From NCBI GenBank assembly GCA_009777335.1, contig WRMC01000008.1, forward strand, positions 1 through 64,000: DNA of 64,000 nucleotides. Direction: 5' to 3'. The notes beneath the pieces were generated by a model. It did no database searches and was not told the DNA's origin. It worked only from the letters and a program-made list of their open reading frames with translations. The translations under genes and the position numbers were made by a program. This DNA is from Treponema sp. Lineage in GTDB: Bacteria > Spirochaetota > Spirochaetia > Treponematales > Breznakiellaceae. Shown here piece by piece: positions 8,519 to 16,713 of this stretch. The stretch's first letter is position 1, and each line of letters opens with the position of its first letter.

Positions 8519-9858
8519 TCCACACTCCTTGCCACTGTCTTCCAGTCTATATGCAAAGCCGCCGCAAGATCCAGAAGCAGGGATTGCTGGGAGAATTCCA
8601 CTTCCAGGAGGCGGTGCCTGGCATCGGTAAGGTCCCTCCGGCGATCTTCCAATTCCCTAAATTCCACCGTTCCATTCCTAAAGCCCACTTCGGTGGCCTC
8701 CAGGGTGCCCCGGGCCAGTTCGACCCGCATCCGGGCTATGTCCAGGCTCGTCTGTATATTATTCAAATTCGAAATAAGGGAGCGGATTTGGGTCTTTGCC
8801 GCCGTCTCGGTACTCTGCAGGTCCAGCCGAGCCTTTTCGATCTCCGCATCTCCGGATCGGATGTTCTGGTTTTGCCGGGTCCCGGGGATCCAGGAGTCGA
8901 TGGGGATGCTCAAGGTGATGCTGCCGCTTAAGCTATCCGAAAAGGGGTCATTAAGGCCCTGTCTTTGCAGGGGGCTTAGGGGGGAAGAAAAACCCCGCCA
9001 GGCGGTACTTACACTGAGGGTGGGAGACCTGGCCGAGAGGATATTTATATTCTGGGTCAGTTCCAGCCGTTCAATGGTCTGCCGCTGCCGGATTATGTCG
9101 GGCCGCCGGGGCAGGTGGTCTTCGATCAATTGCTCCGGATCGAGAGCCAGGGGGATCGCTTCGATGGATCCTGTAAATTCTACATCGCAGTCCGGATCCA
9201 GACCCAAAAGGGCAAGGAATTCCCTTAAGGCATTTTGGTAAGAATTTAGGGCATCGCTGAGGTTATACCTGGCGGTTTCGGCGCTAAGCTGGGAATTAAG
9301 CCACAATAACTCGCTTAAGAGCCCGTTCTGCCGGGCTATCCGGTCCTGTTCCAGCTTCACCAGAGCCAGGTCCAGGGCTTCCTGCATGATCGCCAGGTAT
9401 TCCTGACGGGTAATAAGACGGAGGAAATCTTTAATTACCTGGATTTCCAGCTGTTGGACCGCCCCTTCGTAGTTAAGCAGCTGGGAACGGTAGGCCAGTT
9501 CGATCCGGCGCATGGATGACCTAAGGGAGGCATTCAAGTTAAGGGAAAGCCCCAGGTTTATGGTATAGGAACGCATATCCTGGTTGTATTGAAATCCCGG
9601 ATCGGTAAGATAGGGGGTCGCCGGAAGAAAGGTCATCCCCGCACTTAGGTTAAAACTTGGAAAAATCTCCGACCATAGACGGCTGGCAGAATAGCCCGCC
9701 TGGGCCAGGTCTATGGCACTGCGCTGCAGGCTTAGACTGTTGTCTATGGCCAGTTTAACCGCATCGTGCAAACCCAGCTGCAGGGGTTCTGCCCTAAGGA
9801 GGGATGTTAAAAGGATGAAAAATAGCAAGGGAACAGTCCGCTTCCGCCCTAGACGCAA
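8515..9858 (-). CDS. TolC-family outer-membrane efflux protein
   Basis: 447 residues with a signal peptide (RKRTVPLLFFILLTSLLRA) and two internally similar halves of long amphipathic helices plus beta-strands, the outer-membrane factor layout. Typical motifs are HDAVKLAIDNS near residue 31 and the second-half helix ARMRVELARGTLEATEVGFRNGTVEFRELEDRRRDL. It would form the trimeric outer-membrane/periplasmic tunnel for the pump encoded downstream. The start is a TTG (9858), chosen because a GGAGG Shine-Dalgarno lies five bases upstream and the signal peptide begins there. It is the first gene of the three-gene efflux operon. Confidence 0.9.
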   Translation of the reverse strand: MRLGRKRTVPLLFFILLTSLLRAEPLQLGLHDAVKLAIDNSLSLQRSAIDLAQAGYSASRLWSEIFPSFNLSAGMTFLPATPYLTDPGFQYNQDMRSYTINLGLSLNLNASLRSSMRRIELAYRSQLLNYEGAVQQLEIQVIKDFLRLITRQEYLAIMQEALDLALVKLEQDRIARQNGLLSELLWLNSQLSAETARYNLSDALNSYQNALREFLALLGLDPDCDVEFTGSIEAIPLALDPEQLIEDHLPRRPDIIRQRQTIERLELTQNINILSARSPTLSVSTAWRGFSSPLSPLQRQGLNDPFSDSLSGSITLSIPIDSWIPGTRQNQNIRSGDAEIEKARLDLQSTETAAKTQIRSLISNLNNIQTSLDIARMRVELARGTLEATEVGFRNGTVEFRELEDRRRDLTDARHRLLEVEFSQQSLLLDLAAALHIDWKTVARSVE

Positions 9859-9922
9859 AAGATCCTCCGTATATAGAACCTAAGATAAGCAGCCATAGTT
9901 ACAGGACCACCGTTAGGGGACC

Positions 9923-10588
9923 CTAGGGCTGCTTCTTCATCTCCGGCAGGTAGGGGCGGTACCGTTCGGGAATAAGCTGCCTTTGAAGCCTTGGATTATT
10001 ACGGGCCTCGTTATTGATAGACCGGTGATAGAGCCGCCAGAGGTCTTCGATGGGGTCCTCAGGTTCTGATGCCAAAGGAGGACCGCCCTCTTTAGCAGGC
10101 ACCAGGGGCTTTAACTCGAGCTTCCCAGCCCCGTCACAGGAAAGGCAGAGGGAGCGCTTTTCGTCGATGATGGCCCAGGGGCTGTCTCCAAAGCGGAGCC
10201 GAAAATGCTCCCCCAGGGCGGGGAGTATATAGTAATCCGGGGCACAGCGGGCCTCGTATACCCCCTGGACCAGCTTAAACCTTAAGAGCCCCAAGAGGCG
10301 GTGTATCTCATGGCTCACCCGTGCCGCTGCCTTGAGGACCGCCGCTACATCCGGATCGCCCCGATCAAAAGCTACCTGGGATGCTGCGGCCCTGGAGCCG
10401 GAGCGGAGTACCTTTTCGGCAAACCGGGAAATTTCATTATGAATGGGGAGGCAGCTCATCTGGGCATGGATGAGCGCATAGAAGGCATCTATGGAGAGCT
10501 CAAAAATTTCTGCCAGCCCTGGGGTCTTTGAAATGTCGGGGGCCCTGAAGGGTGGAGATGCTTCTTCGAAGAGATCCTGTTGATCCAC
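9923..10588 (-). CDS. DUF4130 domain protein (TIGR03915 family)
   Basis: 221 residues. The C-terminal half carries the family hallmark: a segment with DYYILPALGEHFRLRFGDSPWAIIDEKR, followed by DPIEDLWRLYHRSINNEARNNP and RLQRQLIPERYRPYLPEM at the end. In other bacteria this family is usually encoded beside a radical-SAM partner (TIGR03916) and the pair is proposed to act in DNA metabolism; the activity is unproven. No radical-SAM gene is present near it here. The start is GTG at 10588. The N-terminal region (residues 15-110) is helical. It stands between the efflux operon and a lytic transglycosylase on the same strand. Confidence 0.7.
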   Translation of the reverse strand: MDQQDLFEEASPPFRAPDISKTPGLAEIFELSIDAFYALIHAQMSCLPIHNEISRFAEKVLRSGSRAAASQVAFDRGDPDVAAVLKAAARVSHEIHRLLGLLRFKLVQGVYEARCAPDYYILPALGEHFRLRFGDSPWAIIDEKRSLCLSCDGAGKLELKPLVPAKEGGPPLASEPEDPIEDLWRLYHRSINNEARNNPRLQRQLIPERYRPYLPEMKKQP

Positions 10589-10648
10589 TCCAAAAGGCTA
10601 GCATATACCTATACAAAAGTATAGTGGTCTTGTTCAACAACAATGGGT

Positions 10649-13009
10649 TTATGGCAGGGGGAACTCAAAGATGGCCAGGGCGGTTTCTTCCATGGGGGTA
10701 TCATAATAAAGATAGCCGTACACGGCGGCGGCCCCCAGGACCAGGCGGCCGTAATCCCGGGTCTCGGGGAACTCTATGGTTTCCAGGAAAAGATCCAGGG
10801 GAAGGGCCCCTCGGTTCCTGTCTTCGGCGGTCCAACGCCGGACCCGGCCCAGGCCCCCATTATAGGCCAAGAGGGCGAGCATGGGGTTTTCCATAAGATC
10901 ATAGAGGTAGCGGAGATAGAAGGCCCCCACATGGATGTTAATCTCCGGGTCCCTAAAATCTACATCGGGGCTCCGGTAATCCCCCAGGCCCTGGCGGAAC
11001 ATACGGCCTGCCATGTCTTCGGCGGTGGCTGTCATGAGCTGGGTCAGCCCCATGGCCCCCACTCTGGAGGTAGCGCCGTCATTAAAAAAACTCTCGGTCC
11101 TGATTAGGGCAAAAAAGACTTCGGGACTAATGTGCACCGTTTCTGCATGTCCCTCTATGAGGTCCAAAAAAGGCCGGGGGTAGAGAAGCAGGAGATCCTC
11201 CCGCTGCCATTGGTAGTCATCCCTGCGGGTGTAACGGGAGATAAAACTGAGCTTTTCCTGCCACCGCTCTTCACCGCTGAGGGCTTCGGCAATACGCCGT
11301 AACTCGCCGATGGGCAAGAGGCTTTCCCGGGGCCGGTAGTAGGGAAGGGCCAGGGCAGAAGCTCCGGATTCAAAAAAGCCCAGCAGGAACTCCGCCTCCA
11401 TAGGGGCCTCGCTGTCCTGGACTTCCGGAACCGGTGGTTCTTCTCCTCCAGCCGGATAGGGAACAAAGTTCTCCCCCAGGGAGAGGGCCGCCATGGTGCG
11501 GTAGTAAAAGGATCCCCCCTCTTCTTCCAGGGCTATACGAAAATAGTCCTCCGCCCTTCGTCCCCCCCTAAGGTGGCCCTCCTCTACTGCCCTCCCCAGG
11601 ATCCATGCGTATTGGGCCCGGGAGGCACTGGAACCCTTCTGTTCCAGCCCCATGAAGAGGGGCAGAAGATCCGCCCAGCGCCGGTGGCTTACAAGATGGC
11701 TGGAAAGGCGGTCCAGGATGGCCGTATAGGCCGACATATCATCCCAGCGGTGCATGGTTTCCAGGGCCACCGGTATGGCCAGGAGAGGATCCCTATTGAT
11801 GGCGTTCATGAGGAGGTACCAGATGCAGGCATCGGACTGGATCGGATCAGGGGCCAGGTCCAGGGCCCGGTAAAAATAATCAGAAGATACCAGGAAATTT
11901 CCCCGGGCCCGCTCTATGCGGCCCACGAAAAAAAGAAGCAGGTAGAGCCGCAGATCCCTTTCTGCCTGGTCCAGGGCCCTGACAAAGGTAAAAAGATCCT
12001 CAAAATTCTCTTCTTCGTGGAAGTCCCCGTAGGAGGGGGGAAGGTCAAAGACAAGGTTCTGGGAAGGGGATGATTCCAAAAGACTGACCCAGGACCTGAA
12101 TAAATGGAGCCCCTCCTCCCACTGGGAGGGATTGGCCTGTATAGCCCTTCCCAGATCTGAAATGAGATCAGGATATCGAAGGAGGATGGTACCTCCGTCA
12201 AAGAGGGCAGGAATAAGACTGCTTAAGATGAGCCTATTGTTTCCGGGGCTAAACCGGGTCGTCAGATAGAGGCGCTCCATGGGACCCAGGAGTCCCTCCA
12301 GGGAACCGAGCTCCCGGTATACCCAGCGGCGGCTCTCCTCAAAGGGAGCATCGAAAAGAAAGGCCCCAAGATGCCGGGCCAGATCATCCCCCTGGCTGGA
12401 AGAAAAGGCTCTCCACTGGGAGAGCAGCAAAAGGGCCCTGGACCAGGCTTCCATTTCTTGGGCCCAGGGGTTTTCGGAATAGGGATGGGCTAATAAAAGC
12501 TGGGCGGCTTCTTCGAAATTTCCCAGCTGGTAGAGGCAGGCCCCCCGGAGGGTGTTAAAGCTGAGACTGGTATTGGCCCTCTGGGCCCGGGAGTTTAGGT
12601 AGCCTAGCAAGTCCCGGACCCGCCCTGGCTCCATATCACCCAGGATCCGGGGGAGCAGTTCCAAGGCTGCCTCCCGGGCAGCGGGTACCGAGGCTGATCC
12701 CAGGGCGGCACTAAAGAGGAGGACCCGGAGATCCTCCCAGGTTTCATCGGGCTCTAAAAGAAGGGCCGCATAAAAGGGCATCCCCGGATACAGGGTGTTC
12801 AAGGTCCCCAGCTGAGAGAGGGCCCTGGAAAAGTCGGCCCCCAGATCGGCGGACTGGATAAACCCTATGTCACCCCTTCGAAGCCTTTCGGCCGCTTCAT
12901 CCCGGGGGAGGCCCAGGATCTCCGGGGAGCTGCAGGATGCCAGGGGAAGGATGACACATAAAAAGAAACAAACCAGGCAAACCCGCAGGGCATTTTTTAC
13001 ATGAACCAG
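10649..13009 (-). CDS. Lipoprotein soluble lytic murein transglycosylase (SLT/GH23), start codon irregular
   Basis: The C-terminal ~140 residues form an SLT domain: FFALIRTESFF with catalytic E639 (numbered from 13009), GAMGLTQLM, AYNGGLGRVRRW. This cleaves peptidoglycan glycan strands with 1,6-anhydro formation. The preceding ~550 residues are TPR-like helices, as in Slt70. The downstream TTG at 12802 would give a protein with no signal peptide. In the same frame upstream there is a full lipoprotein signal with lipobox LASC (VKNALRV then a hydrophobic core). No ATG, GTG or TTG precedes it in frame. I place the start at CTG 13009-13007 because AAGGA lies seven bases upstream; ATT at 13024 is the alternative. 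It overlaps or abuts the end of the LysM gene. Confidence 0.8.
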   Translation of the reverse strand: MVHVKNALRVCLVCFFLCVILPLASCSSPEILGLPRDEAAERLRRGDIGFIQSADLGADFSRALSQLGTLNTLYPGMPFYAALLLEPDETWEDLRVLLFSAALGSASVPAAREAALELLPRILGDMEPGRVRDLLGYLNSRAQRANTSLSFNTLRGACLYQLGNFEEAAQLLLAHPYSENPWAQEMEAWSRALLLLSQWRAFSSSQGDDLARHLGAFLFDAPFEESRRWVYRELGSLEGLLGPMERLYLTTRFSPGNNRLILSSLIPALFDGGTILLRYPDLISDLGRAIQANPSQWEEGLHLFRSWVSLLESSPSQNLVFDLPPSYGDFHEEENFEDLFTFVRALDQAERDLRLYLLLFFVGRIERARGNFLVSSDYFYRALDLAPDPIQSDACIWYLLMNAINRDPLLAIPVALETMHRWDDMSAYTAILDRLSSHLVSHRRWADLLPLFMGLEQKGSSASRAQYAWILGRAVEEGHLRGGRRAEDYFRIALEEEGGSFYYRTMAALSLGENFVPYPAGGEEPPVPEVQDSEAPMEAEFLLGFFESGASALALPYYRPRESLLPIGELRRIAEALSGEERWQEKLSFISRYTRRDDYQWQREDLLLLYPRPFLDLIEGHAETVHISPEVFFALIRTESFFNDGATSRVGAMGLTQLMTATAEDMAGRMFRQGLGDYRSPDVDFRDPEINIHVGAFYLRYLYDLMENPMLALLAYNGGLGRVRRWTAEDRNRGALPLDLFLETIEFPETRDYGRLVLGAAAVYGYLYYDTPMEETALAIFEFPLP

Positions 13010-13019
13010 GGTCAGATCC

Positions 13020-13952
13020 TTAATTTCTGGGAGGAATGCGTATGGTAGATCCCGAGATAATTAAATCCGGGTTCCGGATGTTATTAAACATGGCAATCCG
13101 GGGGTAGAGCCAGGGGTTCCGGTAGAAGGCCTCGGCTATGTCCCAGAGGGTATCTCCGTAGCGGACCTGGTAGAGTACCCCTTCCCGGGGGATGGAGGCC
13201 GGAACCCTGTAGGAGGCCACAGGAGGTACCGGTCTGGTCCGGACAGCCGGTGCTGCTGCCGGCGGAGGGGAAGCAGGAGCTTGAATCACCGGTACGGGAG
13301 GAGCTGCAGGAGCCGGGGGAGCTGAAGCCGGGGGCGGTGAGGCAGGGGTTTCCGTGCCCTGGGTCTGAGTCTGGGAACCAAAGGCTTCCCCTCGCCCTGA
13401 GCCCAAAGTGGGTTGGCGATCCCTAAACACGAAGAGCCACAGGGCCAGACCCAGGGCGCTTATTAAAAGGATCCCGCAAACCAGAGCCAGCCAGGGGAAT
13501 TTCCGGCCCTCCCTGGAACGGGGTTTAGGCTCATCTTCGTAGAGGCCCGTGGGGATCTCCCCCGGTGAATCGAGATCAAAATCCAAAAGGACATATTCGT
13601 TATTATCTTCTTCCAGCGAAGCAAGTGAAACATGAAGAGACTGGTGGATCCCCTGGGTAGAGGCATCCAGATCCTTTGCTTCCGCATTGATGTCCCCGTC
13701 GGGGGTGGAGCTAACAATTAATTCGATGGAAGGATCACCCTTGGGTCTAGGTGTGATGTGATCCACCACCAGACTGCCAATATAAAAAGCATCGGCCATG
13801 GTCTGGGTATGGCTTTTGTAAAGATCGATTTGCACGCTCTGCTGCATATCATGGGCAGTGGTAAGGACCAGCCGTTTTTTGGCATGAAGGTTTTCTCCAA
13901 GGATTGAATAAAACTCTCCATTTGCCACTTTTAAACCTATAGTTGAGGCCAA
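13020..13952 (-). CDS. Membrane protein with Hsp70 substrate-binding-like domain, TM helix and periplasmic LysM
   Basis: 310 residues. Residues ~22-98 resemble the beta-sandwich substrate-binding domain of DnaK: a strand rich in TTAHDMQQSVQIDLYKS, then GSLVVDHITPRPKGDPSIELIVSSTPDGDINAEAKD, matching the DnaK pattern of PRGxPxIEVxFxxDxNGxLxVxAKD. There is no ATPase domain. One transmembrane helix spans 153-176, preceded by basic residues, so the N-domain is cytoplasmic. A Pro/Ala-rich linker (203-247) leads to a LysM at 260-308 (VRYGDTLWDIAEAFY...NPDLIISGSTIRIP), which binds peptidoglycan. The TTG start is supported by AAGGAG seven bases upstream. It lies just upstream of the lytic transglycosylase, implying a shared envelope role. 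Confidence 0.78.
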   Translation of the reverse strand: MASTIGLKVANGEFYSILGENLHAKKRLVLTTAHDMQQSVQIDLYKSHTQTMADAFYIGSLVVDHITPRPKGDPSIELIVSSTPDGDINAEAKDLDASTQGIHQSLHVSLASLEEDNNEYVLLDFDLDSPGEIPTGLYEDEPKPRSREGRKFPWLALVCGILLISALGLALWLFVFRDRQPTLGSGRGEAFGSQTQTQGTETPASPPPASAPPAPAAPPVPVIQAPASPPPAAAPAVRTRPVPPVASYRVPASIPREGVLYQVRYGDTLWDIAEAFYRNPWLYPRIAMFNNIRNPDLIISGSTIRIPPRN

Positions 13953-14128
13953 AGGTATGCTCCTTTCTTTTCTTTACTATCTTCGGTAAAAAAAGGCTGC
14001 ATCTGTACATTTTCTATTAGGACAACCCATAAACAATACTAAAGTGCAGGTCCCCCTTTGTCAATCTTTCAGCTCCTAGAGGGGATCACATTATTGAAGA
14101 AAACTGTAGTTTGACCGATAATATAGCT

Positions 14129-15505
14129 ATGAATTCCCTGTTTCCCATAATAATTGCCGTCATTGGTCTTGCTCTGGTGGCCGTCATCATAATGACCTTC
14201 CTCAACCGCTCTTCGGGAGGCGGCGGGGGAGGAGGAAAGCGGCCCAAGAGCCGGGATGCGGCAATCAAGAGAGCAGTAAAGAGGCTCGATCAAAACCCCC
14301 ATGATCCTGGGGCCCTGATGGAACTGGGAGATCTTTACTACCGGGAAGAAAATTGGGATCAGGCCCATAAAATATATGGAACCCTCATGGAGCTGGGCAG
14401 CCAGGGGGCCAGTGACTTTGAAAACAACCTGCGCTGGGGCATGTCGGCCCTAAAGATGGGGCTCACCGAAGAGGCCTTAAAGGGCCTTAACGCAGCACGG
14501 AGCATAAATCAAAATCATTTCGAAGCTTCCTATAATCTGGGAGTATTGGAATTCCAAAGAAAAAATTACGAGAGGGCCATCCAGGTTCTTAATCAGGCCA
14601 GAATCCAGGACCCCGAACATGCCCCCACCCTGCGCACCATGGGGCATGCCTACTTTCGCCTAAAGAAAAACAAAGAGGCCATGAGCTATATCCGCAAGGC
14701 CATAGATTTTGCCCCCGATGATAAAGAATCCCTCTACACCCTGGCGGAGTGTTATTACGAATCTAACCAAACCGAACAGGCCCTGCGGATCTTTACCCAC
14801 CTAAGGGGGGACCCGGTCATGGGAGCCAATGCCTGCCTTACCTGCGGGATCATCAACTCCGAAGCCCGGCAGTATGAAAAGGCCATTCAGGATTTTGAGC
14901 TGGGCTTAAGGCACGATAACATGAAGCCCGAGGTCCGGATCGATCTTCGCTACCGGCTTGCCCAGTGCTACCTTAAAAACAATGACATCGGTAAGGCCCT
15001 GCCCCTCTTACGGAGCATCCAGTCCGAGAGCCCCGCCTACAAGGATGTAACGGTCCTTATAGGCAAGTACCAGGAACTAAACGCCAATAAAAATCTGCAG
15101 ATCTTCCTCATGGCCCCCTCTGGGGACTTTGTGGCCCTCTGCAGAAAGATAGTCATGAGCTATTTCCCCCGGGCCAAGGTCAAGATCGCCAATATATCGG
15201 TCAACAAGAACGAATGGGCCGATATTCTGGCGGAGGTGGACACCCCAAAATGGTCAGACATCATCATGTTCCGGTTTATCCGTACCCAGGGTTCCATAGG
15301 GGAACTAATAGTCCGGGATTTTCATTCCCATCTTAGGGAAGTAAAGGCCGGCAAGGGGGTATGTATTACCGTGGGGGCCTTCACCGAAGAGGCCCGGCGC
15401 TATACCGAGGCCCGGCTCATAGACCTGATCGAAAAAGAGAGGCTTACGGCCATCCTCAATACCGTAGATGCCCGGGTGGCAGCCCAGGCCGAAGCCCGGC
15501 GCTAG
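14129..15505 (+). CDS. Membrane-anchored TPR protein with C-terminal Mrr-like nuclease-fold domain
   Basis: About 458 residues from the ATG at 14129; a TTG at 14111 is also possible and neither has a good Shine-Dalgarno. An N-terminal membrane helix (SLFPIIIAVIGLALVAVIIMTF) is followed by a Gly/basic linker and at least six TPR units between residues ~50 and 320 (for example ALMELGDLYYREENWDQAHK, ASYNLGVLEFQRKNYERAIQ). The last ~125 residues contain an Mrr-type second half: GSIGELIVRDFHSHLREVKAGKG then VCITVGAFTEEARRYTEA and LIDLIEKERL. The Mrr catalytic QxK strand is replaced by a hydrophobic strand (IIMFRFIR), so DNA cleavage is unlikely. It is transcribed divergently from the LysM gene. 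Confidence 0.75.
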   Translation: MNSLFPIIIAVIGLALVAVIIMTFLNRSSGGGGGGGKRPKSRDAAIKRAVKRLDQNPHDPGALMELGDLYYREENWDQAHKIYGTLMELGSQGASDFENNLRWGMSALKMGLTEEALKGLNAARSINQNHFEASYNLGVLEFQRKNYERAIQVLNQARIQDPEHAPTLRTMGHAYFRLKKNKEAMSYIRKAIDFAPDDKESLYTLAECYYESNQTEQALRIFTHLRGDPVMGANACLTCGIINSEARQYEKAIQDFELGLRHDNMKPEVRIDLRYRLAQCYLKNNDIGKALPLLRSIQSESPAYKDVTVLIGKYQELNANKNLQIFLMAPSGDFVALCRKIVMSYFPRAKVKIANISVNKNEWADILAEVDTPKWSDIIMFRFIRTQGSIGELIVRDFHSHLREVKAGKGVCITVGAFTEEARRYTEARLIDLIEKERLTAILNTVDARVAAQAEARR

Positions 15506-15657
15506 GCTCCGCAGAATACCACAAAAAAATCAACAAATTTACCAAACCCATGGAATTTTATGTACCCCTATGGTATATTACCAAAGGAGGGTCCTATAAC
15601 CAAATAGAGCCTTTTCATATTATTCGTTTTTAATTAATTAAAGTATGGGGTGAGGGA

Positions 15658-16713
15658 ATGCTGAAAGAGAGGAAGACGGTAGTACTAGTCGATGACAATC
15701 CTATAAACCTTAGGTTAGCCAGAAACACCTTAATGGACTTATATGATGTTTTTACCGTTCCCAGCGCCCGAAAACTCTTCCAGCTTTTAGAAAGAACCCT
15801 GCCGGACATCATCCTCATGGATGTAATGATGCCCGAAATGAGCGGCTACGATGCCATTAAGATCCTCAAAGATGACCCCCGAACCGCCAGCATTCCCGTC
15901 ATCTTCCTCACCGCCCGATCGGACCCCAACAGCGAGCTAGAGGGCTTTGACCAGGGGGCGGTGGACTATATTTCCAAGCCCTTTTCGCCCCAGCTGCTCC
16001 TAAAACGGGTGGGGGTCCATGTGCTGGTAGAATCCCAGCGGAAGGAGCTGGAACACATCAACGAAAACCTCCATCACATGGTAGAAGATAAGACCAGGGA
16101 AGTGATGGATCTGCAAAATGCCATCCTCAAGGCGGTGGCAAACCTGGTAGAAAGCCGGGATGATGTCACAGGGGGGCACATAGAACGGACAGAACGGTTC
16201 TTAAATCTCCTTATGGAAGAGATGCTCAAACAGGAAGTCTACCACGAAGAACTGGAAACCTGGGACCTAAAACTCTTCCTCCAGTCGGCGAAACTCCACG
16301 ATGTGGGAAAAATTGCCATCCGGGACAATATCCTCATGAAACCGGGGCCCCTTACCGCAGAAGAACACGATGAGATGAAAAAACATACCACCTTTGGAGA
16401 AACAGTCATCGGCAGGATCCAGGAAGGAACCAACGAGAGCATCTTCTTAACCCATGCCCGGATTATGGCCGGGGCCCACCACGAAAAATGGGACGGCTCC
16501 GGATACCCCCGGGGAAATGCGGGGGTCGACATCCCACTCCAGGGCAGATTAATGTCCCTGGTGGATGTCTACGATGCCCTTATTTCCGAGAGGCCCTATA
16601 AAAAAGCTTTCACCCCCAAGGAAGCCATTGATATCATCAAGGAAAGCAGCGGAATCCAGTTTGATCCCGCCCTGGTGGGTATCTTTGTTTCCGCTTCGAA
16701 GCACTTCCATTAA
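15658..16713 (+). CDS. Response regulator with HD-GYP domain (probable c-di-GMP phosphodiesterase)
   Basis: 351 residues. The receiver domain (1-125) has the acidic pair D12/D13, phospho-acceptor D55, T85 and K107. A coiled linker (126-160) leads to the HD-GYP domain, with H214-D215 (LHDVGKI), HHEKWDGSGYP at 274-284 containing the GYP triplet, and DVYDALISERPYK. HD-GYP proteins of the RpfG type hydrolyse cyclic di-GMP; here activity would be controlled by phosphorylation from an unknown kinase. The ATG at 15658 follows a GGTGAGGG purine-rich stretch. Its stop codon overlaps the stop of the convergent DUF4914 gene by four bases. No partner histidine kinase is encoded nearby. Confidence 0.92.
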   Translation: MLKERKTVVLVDDNPINLRLARNTLMDLYDVFTVPSARKLFQLLERTLPDIILMDVMMPEMSGYDAIKILKDDPRTASIPVIFLTARSDPNSELEGFDQGAVDYISKPFSPQLLLKRVGVHVLVESQRKELEHINENLHHMVEDKTREVMDLQNAILKAVANLVESRDDVTGGHIERTERFLNLLMEEMLKQEVYHEELETWDLKLFLQSAKLHDVGKIAIRDNILMKPGPLTAEEHDEMKKHTTFGETVIGRIQEGTNESIFLTHARIMAGAHHEKWDGSGYPRGNAGVDIPLQGRLMSLVDVYDALISERPYKKAFTPKEAIDIIKESSGIQFDPALVGIFVSASKHFH

